64,000 bases of DNA, from NCBI RefSeq assembly GCF_015209595.1, contig NZ_JADEYS010000001.1, positions 310,001 to 374,000 on the forward strand, in the 5' to 3' direction. Every line of letters starts with the position of its first letter. Within the stretch, counting starts at the first letter, position 1. The position numbers were made by a program, and so were the translations under genes. Positions 55,202-64,000 of this stretch are shown here, piece by piece. The stretch comes from Pontibacterium sinense. GTDB lineage: Bacteria; Pseudomonadota; Gammaproteobacteria; Pseudomonadales; Balneatricaceae. The notes beneath the pieces are model-generated. The model was not told the DNA's origin and did not search any database. It saw only the letters and a list, made by a program, of their open reading frames with translations.

Positions 55202-56479
55202 CTAAAAGTCGTCTTCCTGTGCTTCCGGGCCACAGCTGACGCGGATGGTTTTGATTAGATTGTCGCTGATTTGCAGTGTTTCTAACTGGTAACGTCCCAA
55301 TCGCATACAGACGTTGGCGTCGGGGATCGATTCCAGGGTCTCTGTTACCAGTCCATTGATGGTTTTGGGGCCATCGGTGGGCAGGTCCCATTCCAGCGCC
55401 TTGTTCACGTCACGAATGTAAGCTGATCCGTCGACAAAGTAACTGCCGTCTTCCTGCGGATGAATATCCTGATTGTCTTCTTTGTTGTCGTTGGAGAGTT
55501 CTCCGACAATTTCTTCCAGAATATCTTCCAGCGTGACGATGCCTTCAATATCGCCGTACTCATCCACCACTAGGCCCATGCGTCGTCCCTGCTTTTGAAA
55601 GTGCAGCAGCTGAGTCTGTAGCGGTGTGCTTTCAGGGATGAAATAGGGTTCGGTAATCACCTGCAAAATAGCGGCTTTGGAGATGGTCCCCTGATGGAAG
55701 ACCTGCGCCAGATTCCGCATATGCAGGATGCCTACGACTTTATTTAGCTCGCCGCGGTAAACCGGCAGGCGGGTGTGCGGTGTGATGCTGAGCTGTTGAA
55801 TGATCTGGTCTATCTCTTCGTCCAGATCGATCCCAATAACCTCATTTCTCGGGACCATGATGTCGTTGACGGTGACTTCTGAAAGCTCAAGTACACCCAG
55901 TAACATCGACTGGTTCCGGTGTGGCAGAAGGGCGCCCGCTTCGTTAACCAGTGTGCGCAGTTCCTCTGTGCTGAGGTTGTGGTTGTTGTCATCGTTGATA
56001 TTGATGCCAAGCAGGCGCAAAAAGCCGTTGGTGATGCCGTTGACGGCCCATACAAGCGGGTAGATGAGTGTTAGTAGCGGTCGCAGTATATAGGCGGCAG
56101 GAAATGCAATCTTTTCCGGGTGCAAAGCGGCAAGTGTTTTTGGAGACACTTCCGCAAAAATCAGGATCACCAATGTCAGTCCGGCAGTCGCAATGACAAC
56201 GCCCGCATCGCCCCAGAGGCGCACCGCAACGATGGTAGCGATAGCTGATGCAAGGATGTTAACGAAGTTATTGCCGATCAGGATGACACCGATCAGGCGG
56301 TCTGGTCGCTCTAGTAGCTTGCTGGCACGGCGTGCGCCGGGATGTTTTTTCTTCACCAGATGCTTCAGCCGATAACGGTTGAGAGACATCATGCCGGTTT
56401 CGGAACTAGAGAAAAAAGCGGAACAGAGGATCAGGCAACAAAGGATGCCTAATAGGAGGCTTATCGACGCGTCTTCCAA
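55202..56479 (-). CDS. CorB/HlyC-type CBS-domain membrane transporter
   Basis: A 425-residue protein: DUF21 (CNNM) membrane domain with about four helices (1-190), a pair of CBS domains (about 205-325) and a CorC_HlyC domain at the C-terminus. Relatives (YfjD/CorB, CNNM) act in magnesium or cobalt export. The start is TTG 56479; no in-frame ATG is near. It sits 109 bases downstream of the YpjD-like gene in the arrangement common in gammaproteobacteria (corB-ypjD-ffh). Confidence 0.88.
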   Translation of the reverse strand: MEDASISLLLGILCCLILCSAFFSSSETGMMSLNRYRLKHLVKKKHPGARRASKLLERPDRLIGVILIGNNFVNILASAIATIVAVRLWGDAGVVIATAGLTLVILIFAEVSPKTLAALHPEKIAFPAAYILRPLLTLIYPLVWAVNGITNGFLRLLGININDDNNHNLSTEELRTLVNEAGALLPHRNQSMLLGVLELSEVTVNDIMVPRNEVIGIDLDEEIDQIIQQLSITPHTRLPVYRGELNKVVGILHMRNLAQVFHQGTISKAAILQVITEPYFIPESTPLQTQLLHFQKQGRRMGLVVDEYGDIEGIVTLEDILEEIVGELSNDNKEDNQDIHPQEDGSYFVDGSAYIRDVNKALEWDLPTDGPKTINGLVTETLESIPDANVCMRLGRYQLETLQISDNLIKTIRVSCGPEAQEDDF

Positions 56480-56588
56480 GACTGCATAACCTGTGGTCTA
56501 TATTGGGAGGCCCATTGTCGAGTGCCCCCCAGAACCTGTCAAGTAGCGAATAGATGACAGCGTCGTGATCAGTGTTCAGGTGTCGTTG

Positions 56589-57377
56589 TTACAGCAGCCA
56601 CTCAAGCACCAGTTTGCTGCCAAAAAAGGCCAGTGCCAGCAAGATAAACCCGCCAATTGTCCAGCGTGTCGCGGTATGGCTGCGCCAGCCAAAAAAGAGA
56701 CGACCACAGATTAAGGTGGCATAGAGCACCCATGCCAACAGCGACAGGGCTGTTTTATGTAGCAGGTGCTGAGCAAAAAGGTCATCTACAAAGATAAAGC
56801 CAGATACCAGCGCTGCTGTTAGCAGAATCTCGCCGGACCAGATCATCTCAAAGAGTAAGCGATCCATCGTTTGCAGCGGGGGTAGGGAGCTCACCAGGCC
56901 GCGGGTATGGTGATGTTTCAGTGCAGAGTGCTGGCGAGATACCAGTACTGCTTGCAAAACGGCCAGTGTGAGTATGCTGTATGCCAATACGGATAGTAGG
57001 ATATGTGTAATCAGGCCGCCATCATAGTTGCGGGCGATGCTTTCTTCGGGAATAAAGCCCGCGACCAGGGTCGCCATCAGTGCAATTGGAAACACGCCTA
57101 TAAATAAGTTGTCGATGGCTTGGCGGATGCTGCTTAACAGAACGATCGCAACCACAAGCCATGACACGAGGCTGCCCATGGCAAAGAACCCTAGATGGAT
57201 GCCTTCAGCCTGATGCAGCAGCGCATATGCGGCCACGGTATGGCTGGCAAAACCGGCCCATCCCAGCAGTTGGTTGATGGTGCGAGGCTGCTGGCGTTTG
57301 CCCTGCAGAATCTGCCATTGGAGAAAGCTTGCTACCGCGTATAAGAGGGCAGCCAACAGAGTGGGAAGTATCAGCAT
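56589..57377 (-). CDS. Inner membrane cytochrome c assembly-like protein (CcsA/YpjD)
   Basis: A 262-residue polytopic protein with about eight helices belonging to the CcsA/CcmC haem-handling family, YpjD branch. Histidines that might hold haem are present in SHTVAAYALLHQAEGIH and near HLLHKTA. Role in haem or cytochrome handling is assumed from family. GGAGG seven bases before ATG 57377 is a strong site. It is divergent from ffh. Confidence 0.85.
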   Translation of the reverse strand: MLILPTLLAALLYAVASFLQWQILQGKRQQPRTINQLLGWAGFASHTVAAYALLHQAEGIHLGFFAMGSLVSWLVVAIVLLSSIRQAIDNLFIGVFPIALMATLVAGFIPEESIARNYDGGLITHILLSVLAYSILTLAVLQAVLVSRQHSALKHHHTRGLVSSLPPLQTMDRLLFEMIWSGEILLTAALVSGFIFVDDLFAQHLLHKTALSLLAWVLYATLICGRLFFGWRSHTATRWTIGGFILLALAFFGSKLVLEWLL

Positions 57378-57516
57378 CCTTTTCCTCCTGTCCGGGGACA
57401 GGTATCAATACTAAAACAAAAGGTCAGCCATTCGCTGAGCCGGTATAAGCGCAGTAGTGTGTCACAATTGCCCGTTGGATGAAATATGGGGGAGTGGCGT
57501 GGGTGGGTTGCTACTG

Positions 57517-57522
57517 TATAAT
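57517..57522 (+). promoter_or_regulatory. Possible ffh promoter -10
   Basis: A perfect TATAAT about 105 bases before the ffh start on the plus strand. The -35 position at 17 bases is a poor match, so confidence is limited. Confidence 0.35.
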
Positions 57523-57627
57523 GTGCATCAATTGCAATTTTCTCCGAGTCCCGCCTGAGCAAGATAGCCCTTCTGGACGTTATTTCTATATATAGATGGT
57601 TGGCGGGAACTGATACCGAGGCAGAGC

Positions 57628-59046
57628 ATGTTCGAGAATCTTACAGAGCGACTCACGCAAACGCTTAAGTCCGTCACGGGCCAGGCAAAGCTGACCGAAG
57701 ACAATATTAAAGGCACCTTGCGTGAAGTACGTATGGCACTGCTGGAGGCTGATGTTGCCCTGCCGGTAGTCAAAGCGTTTGTTAACAGTGTTAAAGAGCG
57801 TGCAGTTGGCACCGAAGTCAGCAGCAGTCTGTCACCGGGGCAGGTGTTCGTTAAGATTGTTAACGAAGAGCTGGTCAATGTTATGGGTGAGGCCAATGAG
57901 GCACTCAACCTGGCAGCACAGCCTCCGGCAGTGGTGATGATGGCCGGTCTTCAGGGTGCGGGTAAAACGACCTCTGTTGCTAAGCTGTCTCGTTTCCTGC
58001 GCGAACGTGAGAAGAAAAAAGTTCTGGTCGTTTCTGCTGACGTATACCGTCCGGCCGCGATCAAGCAGCTGGAGACATTGGCGGCGGAAGTGGATGTTGA
58101 ATTCTTCCCCTCGACGGCTGATCAGGATCCGGTAGATATCGTCAATGCTGCTATCGCGCATGCGAAGATTCAGCATCATGATGTGCTGCTGGTGGATACT
58201 GCGGGTCGTCTGCATGTTGACGGCGAAATGATGGACGAGATCAAACGTCTGCATAGCGCGGTTAAACCGGTTGAAACGCTGTTTGTCGTTGATGCGATGA
58301 CCGGTCAGGATGCTGCGAACACGGCGCGGGCGTTTAATGAACAGCTGCCGCTGACCGGTGTGATCCTGACAAAAACCGATGGTGATGCCCGAGGTGGTGC
58401 TGCTCTGTCGGTACGTCATATCACGGGTAAACCGATCAAGTTCCTTGGTGTGGGTGAGAAGGTTGAGGCGCTGGAGCCATTCCATCCGGACCGTGTTGCT
58501 TCTCGAATCCTTGGTATGGGCGATGTTCTGTCCCTGATCGAGGAAGCAGAAGAGAAGATCGACAAGAAGAAAGCTGAGAAATTTGCGAAGAAGATCCAGA
58601 AAGGCAAAGGCTTTGATCTGGAAGATTTCCGCGAACAGATTCAGCAAATGAAGAATATGGGTGGCATGATGGGCATGCTCGATAAGTTACCCGGCATGGG
58701 GCAGATGGCGAATGCATCCCAGATGGCCGGTGCTGAAAAGGGTGTGGTCCAGATGGAGTCAATTATCAACTCCATGACCCCTAAAGAGCGTCGTAATCCA
58801 GATATCCTGACGGGCTCCCGTAAGAAACGTATCGCTGCAGGTTCCGGCACACAGGTGCAGGACGTTAACCGACTCATCAAACAGCATAAACAGATGTCGA
58901 AGATGATGAAGAAGATGAGTGGCAAAGGTGGCATGGCCAAAATGATGCGTGGAATGAAAGGTATGTTGCCTCCCGGTATGGGCGGTGGTCCGGGTGGCCC
59001 AGGTGGTATGGGCGGGATGGGTGGCGGCGGCTTCCCCGGTCGTTAA
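57628..59046 (+). CDS. ffh: Signal recognition particle GTPase Ffh
   Basis: A 472-residue SRP54. The NG domain has P-loop GLQGAGKTTSVAKL (about residues 108-121), DTAGRL and TKTDGDARGG. The methionine-rich M domain (about 330-430) binds 4.5S RNA and signal peptides, and the tail is a Gly/Met-rich run. Family length is about 450, so the tail is slightly extended. It targets membrane proteins co-translationally with FtsY. Confidence 0.98.
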   Translation: MFENLTERLTQTLKSVTGQAKLTEDNIKGTLREVRMALLEADVALPVVKAFVNSVKERAVGTEVSSSLSPGQVFVKIVNEELVNVMGEANEALNLAAQPPAVVMMAGLQGAGKTTSVAKLSRFLREREKKKVLVVSADVYRPAAIKQLETLAAEVDVEFFPSTADQDPVDIVNAAIAHAKIQHHDVLLVDTAGRLHVDGEMMDEIKRLHSAVKPVETLFVVDAMTGQDAANTARAFNEQLPLTGVILTKTDGDARGGAALSVRHITGKPIKFLGVGEKVEALEPFHPDRVASRILGMGDVLSLIEEAEEKIDKKKAEKFAKKIQKGKGFDLEDFREQIQQMKNMGGMMGMLDKLPGMGQMANASQMAGAEKGVVQMESIINSMTPKERRNPDILTGSRKKRIAAGSGTQVQDVNRLIKQHKQMSKMMKKMSGKGGMAKMMRGMKGMLPPGMGGGPGGPGGMGGMGGGGFPGR

Positions 59047-59135
59047 GTCGACCGAGTCTGCGCCGCTTTCCGGCGTGTTTGACAGCTGGTCTGACGTTAT
59101 TTTCCGTGCTGTCTAAGATTTAAGCATAAACCTCT

Positions 59136-59163
59136 TTGAAAGGGCGGTGAATTCGCGTAGAAT
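59136..59163 (+). promoter_or_regulatory. Promoter of the rpsP operon
   Basis: TTGAAA (59136-59141), a 16-base spacer, then TAGAAT (59158-59163), about 145 bases before rpsP. The spacer and flanks form an inverted repeat GGGCGG/CCGCCC around the -10, which may modulate it. Confidence 0.65.
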
Positions 59164-59307
59164 TTCCGCCCTGTTTTTCCGTTCGTGGATTGCGCGGTTA
59201 GCGCGGTTGGCGGGCGAAAGTTGGATCGGTGGAGTCTGAAATGATTTCTACCGGGATACGAAATTGCAGGCGATACCAAAACCTGCACAAATAAAGGGAC
59301 CATTCGC

Positions 59308-59559
59308 ATGGTAACAATTCGTTTGTCTCGTGGCGGCGCTAAGAAGCGTCCTTTCTATCACCTTACTGTAGCTGACTCACGTAACCCACGTGATGGTCGC
59401 TTTATTGAGCGTGTTGGCTTCTTCAACCCTCAGGCTCGCGGCCAGGAAGAGCGTCTGCGTGTAAATCTGGAGCGTGTTGAGTACTGGCAGAGCAAAGGCG
59501 CGCAGGTTTCTGCACGTGTTGCTACGCTGCTGAAAGACGCTGCAAAAGCTGCTGAATAA
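59308..59559 (+). CDS. rpsP: 30S ribosomal protein S16
   Basis: An 83-residue S16 with the typical start [19 protein letters not shown] and the [13 protein letters not shown] segment. First gene of the rpsP-rimM-trmD-rplS operon, in the order conserved across gammaproteobacteria. Confidence 0.98.
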   Translation: MVTIRLSRGGAKKRPFYHLTVADSRNPRDGRFIERVGFFNPQARGQEERLRVNLERVEYWQSKGAQVSARVATLLKDAAKAAE

Positions 59560-59587
59560 GTTTTTTGGATCAGGTTGGGTCAAGTAG

Positions 59588-60121
59588 ATGAGTGGAAATA
59601 CCACAGAAGAGAACACGGTTCTTGGTCGTATTGCTTCCGTCTACGGTGTTAAAGGATGGGTGAAGATTTATTCTCACACCGATCCGATTGAAAACATCCT
59701 GACCTACTCGCCGTGGTTATTGAAAATTAAAGGCCAGTGGAAATCTTTCGAGATAGAAGCTAGCAAACGCCATGGTAAAGGCCTGGTCGCTAAGTTGGTT
59801 GGAGTAGATGACCGAGAGATTGCCCGTACATATAACGGGGTTGAGATCGCGGTTGAATCACATCGTCTTCCAAAACTGGAAGAGGGTGAGTTCTACTGGA
59901 GCCAGCTGGAAAACCTGACGGTATATACCGTGTCCGGTCAGTTGCTGGGCAAGGTAAGTCATCTGATGGAAACCGGTGCAAATGATGTGCTGGTGGTAAA
60001 GGGTAATGATGAGAGTATTGATCGTAACGAACGTTTGATACCTTACCTGCCTGATCAGGTGATTAAAGAGATTGACTTGGAAACAGGTGCTATTCGGGTC
60101 GACTGGGATCCGGAGTTCTAA
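59588..60121 (+). CDS. rimM: Ribosome maturation factor RimM
   Basis: A 177-residue protein with N-terminal RimM barrel (LGRIASVYGVKGWVKIYSHTD) and C-terminal PRC barrel (EGEFYWSQLENLTV...). It binds S19 and helps 30S head assembly. It lies between rpsP (28 bases) and trmD (3 bases). Confidence 0.97.
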   Translation: MSGNTTEENTVLGRIASVYGVKGWVKIYSHTDPIENILTYSPWLLKIKGQWKSFEIEASKRHGKGLVAKLVGVDDREIARTYNGVEIAVESHRLPKLEEGEFYWSQLENLTVYTVSGQLLGKVSHLMETGANDVLVVKGNDESIDRNERLIPYLPDQVIKEIDLETGAIRVDWDPEF

Positions 60122-60124
60122 ACC

Positions 60125-60877
60125 GTGTGGTTTGGTGTAGTGACGTTATTCCCGGAGATGTTCGAAGCGGTTAAAAGCTTTGGCGTAACGGGACGAGCGG
60201 TACGGAATGGGTCGATTGAGCTGCAATGCTGGAATCCGCGTGACTTCACGCTCGATAAGCATCGCACTGTAGATGATCGTCCATACGGCGGTGGCCCCGG
60301 CATGCTGATGAAAGTTCAGCCGCTGAGGGATGCAATCCATGCTGCAAAAGCTGCAGCAGGGGGCGATGAGGTAAGTGTTATTTATCTCTCTCCTCAGGGA
60401 CGCCGACTTGACCACAACGGGGTGCAGGAGTTAGCGAATCGTAAGAAGCTGATTCTGGTAGCCGGGCGTTATGAAGGTATTGATGAACGCCTGATTGAGA
60501 CTGAAATTGATGAAGAGTGGTCGCTTGGGGATTTTGTCCTCAGCGGTGGTGAACTGCCAGCGATGACCATGATTGATGCAGTTTCGAGGTTGGTGCCGGG
60601 TGTACTTGGGCATCAGGACTCAGCTACTGAGGATTCTTTTTCAGACGGTTTATTGGACTGCCCGCACTATACGAGACCGGAACAGTTTGACGGAATGCAG
60701 GTACCTGGGGTGCTGCTGGGCGGTAACCATGAGGAGATCAGGCGCTGGCGCTTGAAACAACAATTGGGACGCACTTGGAAAAGACGTCCTGAGTTGTTGG
60801 ATTCTCTGGAGTTAACCAAAGAACAGCAGGCATTGTTAAAAGATTTTATCCGTGAGACCCAAGGGTCCGACGGTTGA
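60125..60877 (+). CDS. trmD: tRNA (guanine37-N1)-methyltransferase
   Basis: A 250-residue SPOUT methyltransferase. The knot region has [15 protein letters not shown] and [15 protein letters not shown] for S-adenosylmethionine binding. It methylates G37 next to the anticodon and prevents +1 frameshifts. It starts with GTG at 60125, three bases after rimM. Confidence 0.97.
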   Translation: MWFGVVTLFPEMFEAVKSFGVTGRAVRNGSIELQCWNPRDFTLDKHRTVDDRPYGGGPGMLMKVQPLRDAIHAAKAAAGGDEVSVIYLSPQGRRLDHNGVQELANRKKLILVAGRYEGIDERLIETEIDEEWSLGDFVLSGGELPAMTMIDAVSRLVPGVLGHQDSATEDSFSDGLLDCPHYTRPEQFDGMQVPGVLLGGNHEEIRRWRLKQQLGRTWKRRPELLDSLELTKEQQALLKDFIRETQGSDG

Positions 60878-60894
60878 ATATTTAGGAGCGAGCC

Positions 60895-61251
60895 ATGAGC
60901 AGCAAGAACCTGATTATTCAGCAGATTGAAGCTGAACAGAAAACTAAAGACGTACCAGAATTCGGCCCGGGTGATACCGTTGTCGTACAGGTAAAAGTAA
61001 CAGAGGGTACTCGTACTCGTCTGCAGGCGTTTGAAGGCGTAGTTATCGGTAAGCGTAACCGCGGCGTTAACTCTGCATTCACAGTACGCAAAATCTCTCA
61101 CGGTGTTGGTGTGGAACGTACTTTCCAGACTTACAGCACTACAGTAGATAGCATTGCTGTTAAGCGTCGCGGTGACGTGCGCAAAGCTAAGCTGTACTAC
61201 CTGCGTGAGCGTAGCGGTAAGTCTGCACGTATCAAAGAGAAGCTGGGTTAA
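60895..61251 (+). CDS. rplS: 50S ribosomal protein L19
   Basis: A 118-residue L19 with [28 protein letters not shown] and the final [22 protein letters not shown]-type end. AGGAG six bases before ATG 60895. Last gene of the operon, followed by a strong terminator. Confidence 0.98.
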   Translation: MSSKNLIIQQIEAEQKTKDVPEFGPGDTVVVQVKVTEGTRTRLQAFEGVVIGKRNRGVNSAFTVRKISHGVGVERTFQTYSTTVDSIAVKRRGDVRKAKLYYLRERSGKSARIKEKLG

Positions 61252-61280
61252 GCTATCTTTTTGCTACACAGATCATAAAA

Positions 61281-61304
61281 AGCGGCTTTCGAGCCGCTTT
61301 TTTT
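61281..61304 (+). terminator. Intrinsic terminator of the rpsP operon
   Basis: AGCGGCT pairs with AGCCGCT around a TTCG loop, flanked by an A-run and followed by seven T. About 30 bases after rplS. Confidence 0.95.
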
Positions 61305-61402
61305 GTGTCTGTAGATCTGGTTGGGGGTGGTCTGAATGGTAAACCTGCAACTCCTTGCCTATAGTGTGTCCATTCAAAATTCATGAACTGCGTGGGAAGC
61401 GG

Positions 61403-62779
61403 GTGTTGAAACGGATTGCGTTACTGCTGAGTATTCTGCTGTTGCCGGTATTTTGTGTGGCTGGCTTTTATGGTTTCTTATGGTGGCGGGTAACTGAGGC
61501 AGCGGATGAAATGGTGACGAAAGTGTCGCCTTTTGCTGAGTTAAGTTATAACGACGTACGTATCGATTTGGTGGCGACTGAGATTGCGCTGGTCGATATC
61601 CGGGTCGCGCCTTTGGGCGGTACCGACCAGTTCAATATTGATGAAATATCCCTGAAGGCACCCGACTGGTCTCAGATGCTGCGTCTCGGTGGCGATCTGG
61701 GCGCAGAGTCTTGGCCTGATGCTTTGTCGTTGCGTTTGAAGGGGTTCTTCTTCCGGTTGGACAGTGCATTGATGGAACAGTGGATGCAACTAGCCCAGCA
61801 GGGGCAGCCGCAAGATATGACGGTGGTAGGACAGTTCTGCAGTCGTATGCAGGGCGCTGATCTACTGCAGGCCATGGGTTACCGGGTGTTGGGCGCCGAT
61901 ATGGAGTTAGCCTATAGCTTTGATGCCGTAGAGGGGCGCTGGGATGTCGATATCTCTGCGGATACGGCCGAGGTTGGGGATTTCTCCATGGGGGTCTCGT
62001 TAAAGACATCTTCTGCATCGTTGTCAAAGTCCGCGTTGGCGGGGAGTCAGACCGCTTTGCGTAGTGTGCAGAGTCATTTTAGCGACAAAGGGTTTAACCG
62101 TCGTTTTCGTGAGTACTGTGCGACACAGTCAGGCATCACCGATGAGCAGTTTGATCAGGCGCTGCGTGAAGAGTTTGAAGCGATGATCGCTTACGCGGGT
62201 GTTGGACTGACAGAGGAGTTGTATCAGGGGCTTGTGGATATGTATCGCCCTGCGGCAAACATCACGTTCCGGATGCGTCCTGATACCCCGTTGGGGCAGA
62301 TGCAGACCGTTCAAATTACCTCCCTCGATAGTTTCATGAGTGTGTTAAATCCCGCGCTGCTAATCAATGGTGAGCCTGTGAGTCTCGCCGGCATTCAATT
62401 GTTGGAACCTGTGAAGAACTCTGTTCCTTCCTCTGCAGTGACGCAAGGTCTAGTGCAACCGCCACATTCCGCTTTACCGGAAGGTGCGTCAGAAGATTTG
62501 TCCCCATCAACATCAGGTGCAGACTTGCATGGGAAGACTTCGGTGTCGCCAGCAAATGAGGTAGAGCGCCGTCCAGCATTTCGTTCAGTAGATGTCGCTG
62601 ATATAGGCAAACATATCGGGCATCGGGCACGTATGGTGACTTATTTCGGGCGTCGAATTGAAGGTCGTATTCTGGAGATCGACCGCCATGAAATGCTTAT
62701 AGAACAAAGAATGCAGCGTGGCGTGGCAACCTACAGTATTGCACTGGAGAAGGTTGCTGAGATTGAAGTCTACCGTTAG
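61403..62779 (+). CDS. Large inner-membrane-anchored periplasmic protein of unknown function
   Basis: About 458 residues from GTG 61403 (a TTG follows directly; a longer TTG reading from 61355 is less likely). One N-terminal membrane helix (residues 4-28), then a mainly beta periplasmic region (about 30-330) reminiscent of AsmA/DUF-type lipid-handling proteins, a low-complexity Ser/Pro-rich linker (about 340-405) and a conserved small C-terminal domain with GHRARMVTYFGRRIEGRILEI, an Sm-like barrel. I do not recognise a named family. It lies between rplS and xerD, a place where similar unknown proteins occur. Confidence 0.7.
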   Translation: MLKRIALLLSILLLPVFCVAGFYGFLWWRVTEAADEMVTKVSPFAELSYNDVRIDLVATEIALVDIRVAPLGGTDQFNIDEISLKAPDWSQMLRLGGDLGAESWPDALSLRLKGFFFRLDSALMEQWMQLAQQGQPQDMTVVGQFCSRMQGADLLQAMGYRVLGADMELAYSFDAVEGRWDVDISADTAEVGDFSMGVSLKTSSASLSKSALAGSQTALRSVQSHFSDKGFNRRFREYCATQSGITDEQFDQALREEFEAMIAYAGVGLTEELYQGLVDMYRPAANITFRMRPDTPLGQMQTVQITSLDSFMSVLNPALLINGEPVSLAGIQLLEPVKNSVPSSAVTQGLVQPPHSALPEGASEDLSPSTSGADLHGKTSVSPANEVERRPAFRSVDVADIGKHIGHRARMVTYFGRRIEGRILEIDRHEMLIEQRMQRGVATYSIALEKVAEIEVYR

Positions 62780-62806
62780 GTCTCATATGTATTGGAATCT
62801 GAACTG

Positions 62807-63724
62807 ATGTCTTCTTCTATTGCCGCGCTGTCTGCTGCAGACTCCAGGTTGATTGATCAGTTTCTCGATGCTATCTGGATGGAGCGTGGTCTGAGTGAGA
62901 ATACGCTGAGCTCGTACCGTCGAGATCTGGTGCAGTACGGTATGTGGTTGCAGGCAAGAGCTTCCGGCTTGCTATCCGCAGGTCGAGAGGAGTTGCAGCA
63001 ACACTTGGCATGGCGGTATACAGAACGGCTAAAGGCAAGCTCGACCGCTCGCTTGTTGTCGACATTGCGTGGTTTTTATCGTTATCTGGTGCGTGAAAAG
63101 CTGATCGATACCGACCCTACGCTGCTCATTGATAGCCCAAAGCGAGGGCGTGCCCTGCCGAAAACGTTGACTGAAAGCGATGTGGAACGTCTGTTACAAG
63201 CACCGGATTTGAGTGATGCCGTCGAGTGTCGGGATCGCGCAATGCTTGAGGTGTTGTATGCCACAGGGCTGCGAGTGTCTGAATTAGTGTCTCTGCATAG
63301 CTCTCAGGTGAATCTGCGTCAGGGCGTCATTCGTGTGATGGGCAAGGGTAGTAAGGAGCGCTTGGTTCCTTTGGGGGATGAGGCGATTCATTGCGTGCTG
63401 CAATACATGCGCGATGCCAGGCCGCTTTTGCTTAAGGATGCCTCCAGTGAGGTGTTGTTTCCAAGTCGGCGGGGGCAGCAGATGACCCGGCAGACGTTTT
63501 GGCACCGGGTGAAGCACTATGCCTTGGTATCAGGGCTCGACAAGCCGCTTTCGCCGCATGTGTTGCGGCATGCGTTTGCAACACATCTCCTGAATCATGG
63601 TGCGGATCTGCGTGTTGTGCAGATGCTGTTGGGGCATAGCGATCTATCGACAACGCAAATCTATACACATGTCGCCCAGCATCGTTTACAGTCGCTGCAT
63701 AGTAAACACCACCCACGCGGCTGA
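62807..63724 (+). CDS. xerD: Site-specific tyrosine recombinase XerD
   Basis: A 305-residue recombinase with an N-terminal SAM-like domain and catalytic residues in GLRVSELVSL, HVLRHAFATHLLNHG, LLGHSDLSTTQIYTHV (nucleophile tyrosine). With XerC it resolves chromosome dimers at dif. XerD is favoured over XerC by the downstream dsbC gene, a common order. ATG 62807 is chosen over a TTG five codons upstream. Confidence 0.94.
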   Translation: MSSSIAALSAADSRLIDQFLDAIWMERGLSENTLSSYRRDLVQYGMWLQARASGLLSAGREELQQHLAWRYTERLKASSTARLLSTLRGFYRYLVREKLIDTDPTLLIDSPKRGRALPKTLTESDVERLLQAPDLSDAVECRDRAMLEVLYATGLRVSELVSLHSSQVNLRQGVIRVMGKGSKERLVPLGDEAIHCVLQYMRDARPLLLKDASSEVLFPSRRGQQMTRQTFWHRVKHYALVSGLDKPLSPHVLRHAFATHLLNHGADLRVVQMLLGHSDLSTTQIYTHVAQHRLQSLHSKHHPRG

Positions 63725-63784
63725 ACTTTATGGTCTGTTCTGTATCTTAGCCAGTAGTGGATTGTGAATAATATGGGGAAAGTC

Positions 63785-64000
63785 ATGCGGAAGTTATGGG
63801 CAGTGGGCCTGATTTTGTTGGGTGTAAGCAGTTTGTCTCAGGCGGCACCCGCTGTAGATGAGATCATCAAAGGCAGTTTAAAGAAGATTGATGCGCGCTT
63901 AAGTGCGGTATCTATCAAGCCTGCTGAGATGGAAGGAATGTATGCGGTTGAGCTGAATACCGGAGAGTTGCTTTATTCGGATGCTAAAGGTGAATATTTC
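63785..64000 (+). CDS. dsbC: Thiol:disulfide interchange protein DsbC (3' truncated by window)
   Basis: The first 72 codons only. A signal peptide ends at SQA, then APAVDEIIKGSLKKIDARL and YAVELNTGELLYSDAKGEYF fit the DsbC dimerisation domain. The CxxC thioredoxin part would lie beyond the window. DsbC isomerises wrong disulfides in the periplasm. An alternative in-frame ATG is at 63773. Confidence 0.85.
   Translation, partial: MRKLWAVGLILLGVSSLSQAAPAVDEIIKGSLKKIDARLSAVSIKPAEMEGMYAVELNTGELLYSDAKGEYF

Noticed and set aside
55119-55391. Minus-strand ORF overlapping the CorB-like gene end
   Set aside because: Out-of-frame shadow of the CBS/CorC coding region, Arg/Pro/Gln-rich with no family features.

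Overview
The window is chromosomal DNA from a gammaproteobacterium, probably a marine Oceanospirillales-type or Pseudomonas-like lineage. This is inferred from gene content and order (ffh-rpsP-rimM-trmD-rplS, xerD-dsbC, a YpjD-like cytochrome assembly gene beside ffh, folX/yeaD-type genes) and not from any marker RNA. No rRNA, tRNA, CRISPR array or complete insertion sequence was seen. Several family names and all functional links between neighbouring genes are inferences from motifs read by eye.

Left part (1-15.9 kb), metabolism and redox. The 3' part of a GGDEF/EAL protein is followed by a rubrerythrin / Fe-S (HdrB/GlpC-like) protein / DUF3501 operon. A minus-strand group follows (FolX, sugar-phosphate mutarotase, and a slipin plus NfeD-type membrane protease pair). 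Next is a compact, translationally coupled five-gene operon for a cytoplasmic group 3b NiFe (sulf)hydrogenase, hydB-hydG-hydD-hydA plus its maturation protease. Small conserved genes follow: YqfO/Nif3-like, two Nudix hydrolases, a gamma carbonic anhydrase, DUF1289 and a thiamine-binding MTH1187 protein.

Middle part (16-54.2 kb), cell surface. An undecaprenyl-linked glycan initiation set (epimerase, WbpL-like and WbpM-like proteins) is followed by a glycosyltransferase and a type I secretion system (TolC, HlyD adaptor, PrtD-like ABC protein). Then come the probable secretion substrates: DUF4214 proteins and large RTX-like surface proteins. A FecR / TPR-beta-barrel / CHASE2-cyclase group separates these from an ABC-transporter-dependent O-polysaccharide cluster. 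That cluster holds ManC/WbpW, Gmd, Rmd, Wzm, Wzt, a coiled-coil methyltransferase and large glycosyltransferases, and resembles the D-rhamnan (A-band) system of Pseudomonas. A Crp-type regulator closes the region.

The most striking object lies at 27998-35618. One RTX-like surface-protein gene is split into an N-terminal half (minus strand, 35618 down to 35102) and a C-terminal half (plus strand, 29515 to 31632). The two halves meet at the same 15-bp sequence in opposite orientation (29501-29515 and 35102-35116). Inverting the 5.6 kb between them would rebuild one uninterrupted 877-residue reading frame. A tyrosine recombinase gene sits beside the left site. Short direct repeats of the integrase arm-site kind flank the two sites in the arrangement expected after attP x attB recombination. 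An intact paralogue (903 residues) lies inside the segment. I read this as a candidate recombinase-driven inversion switch of surface proteins. A one-off rearrangement is the main alternative.

Right part (54.2-64 kb), housekeeping: CorB/HlyC-like CBS transporter, YpjD-like cytochrome assembly protein, ffh, the rpsP-rimM-trmD-rplS operon with promoter and terminator, a large exported protein of unknown function, xerD, and the start of dsbC.
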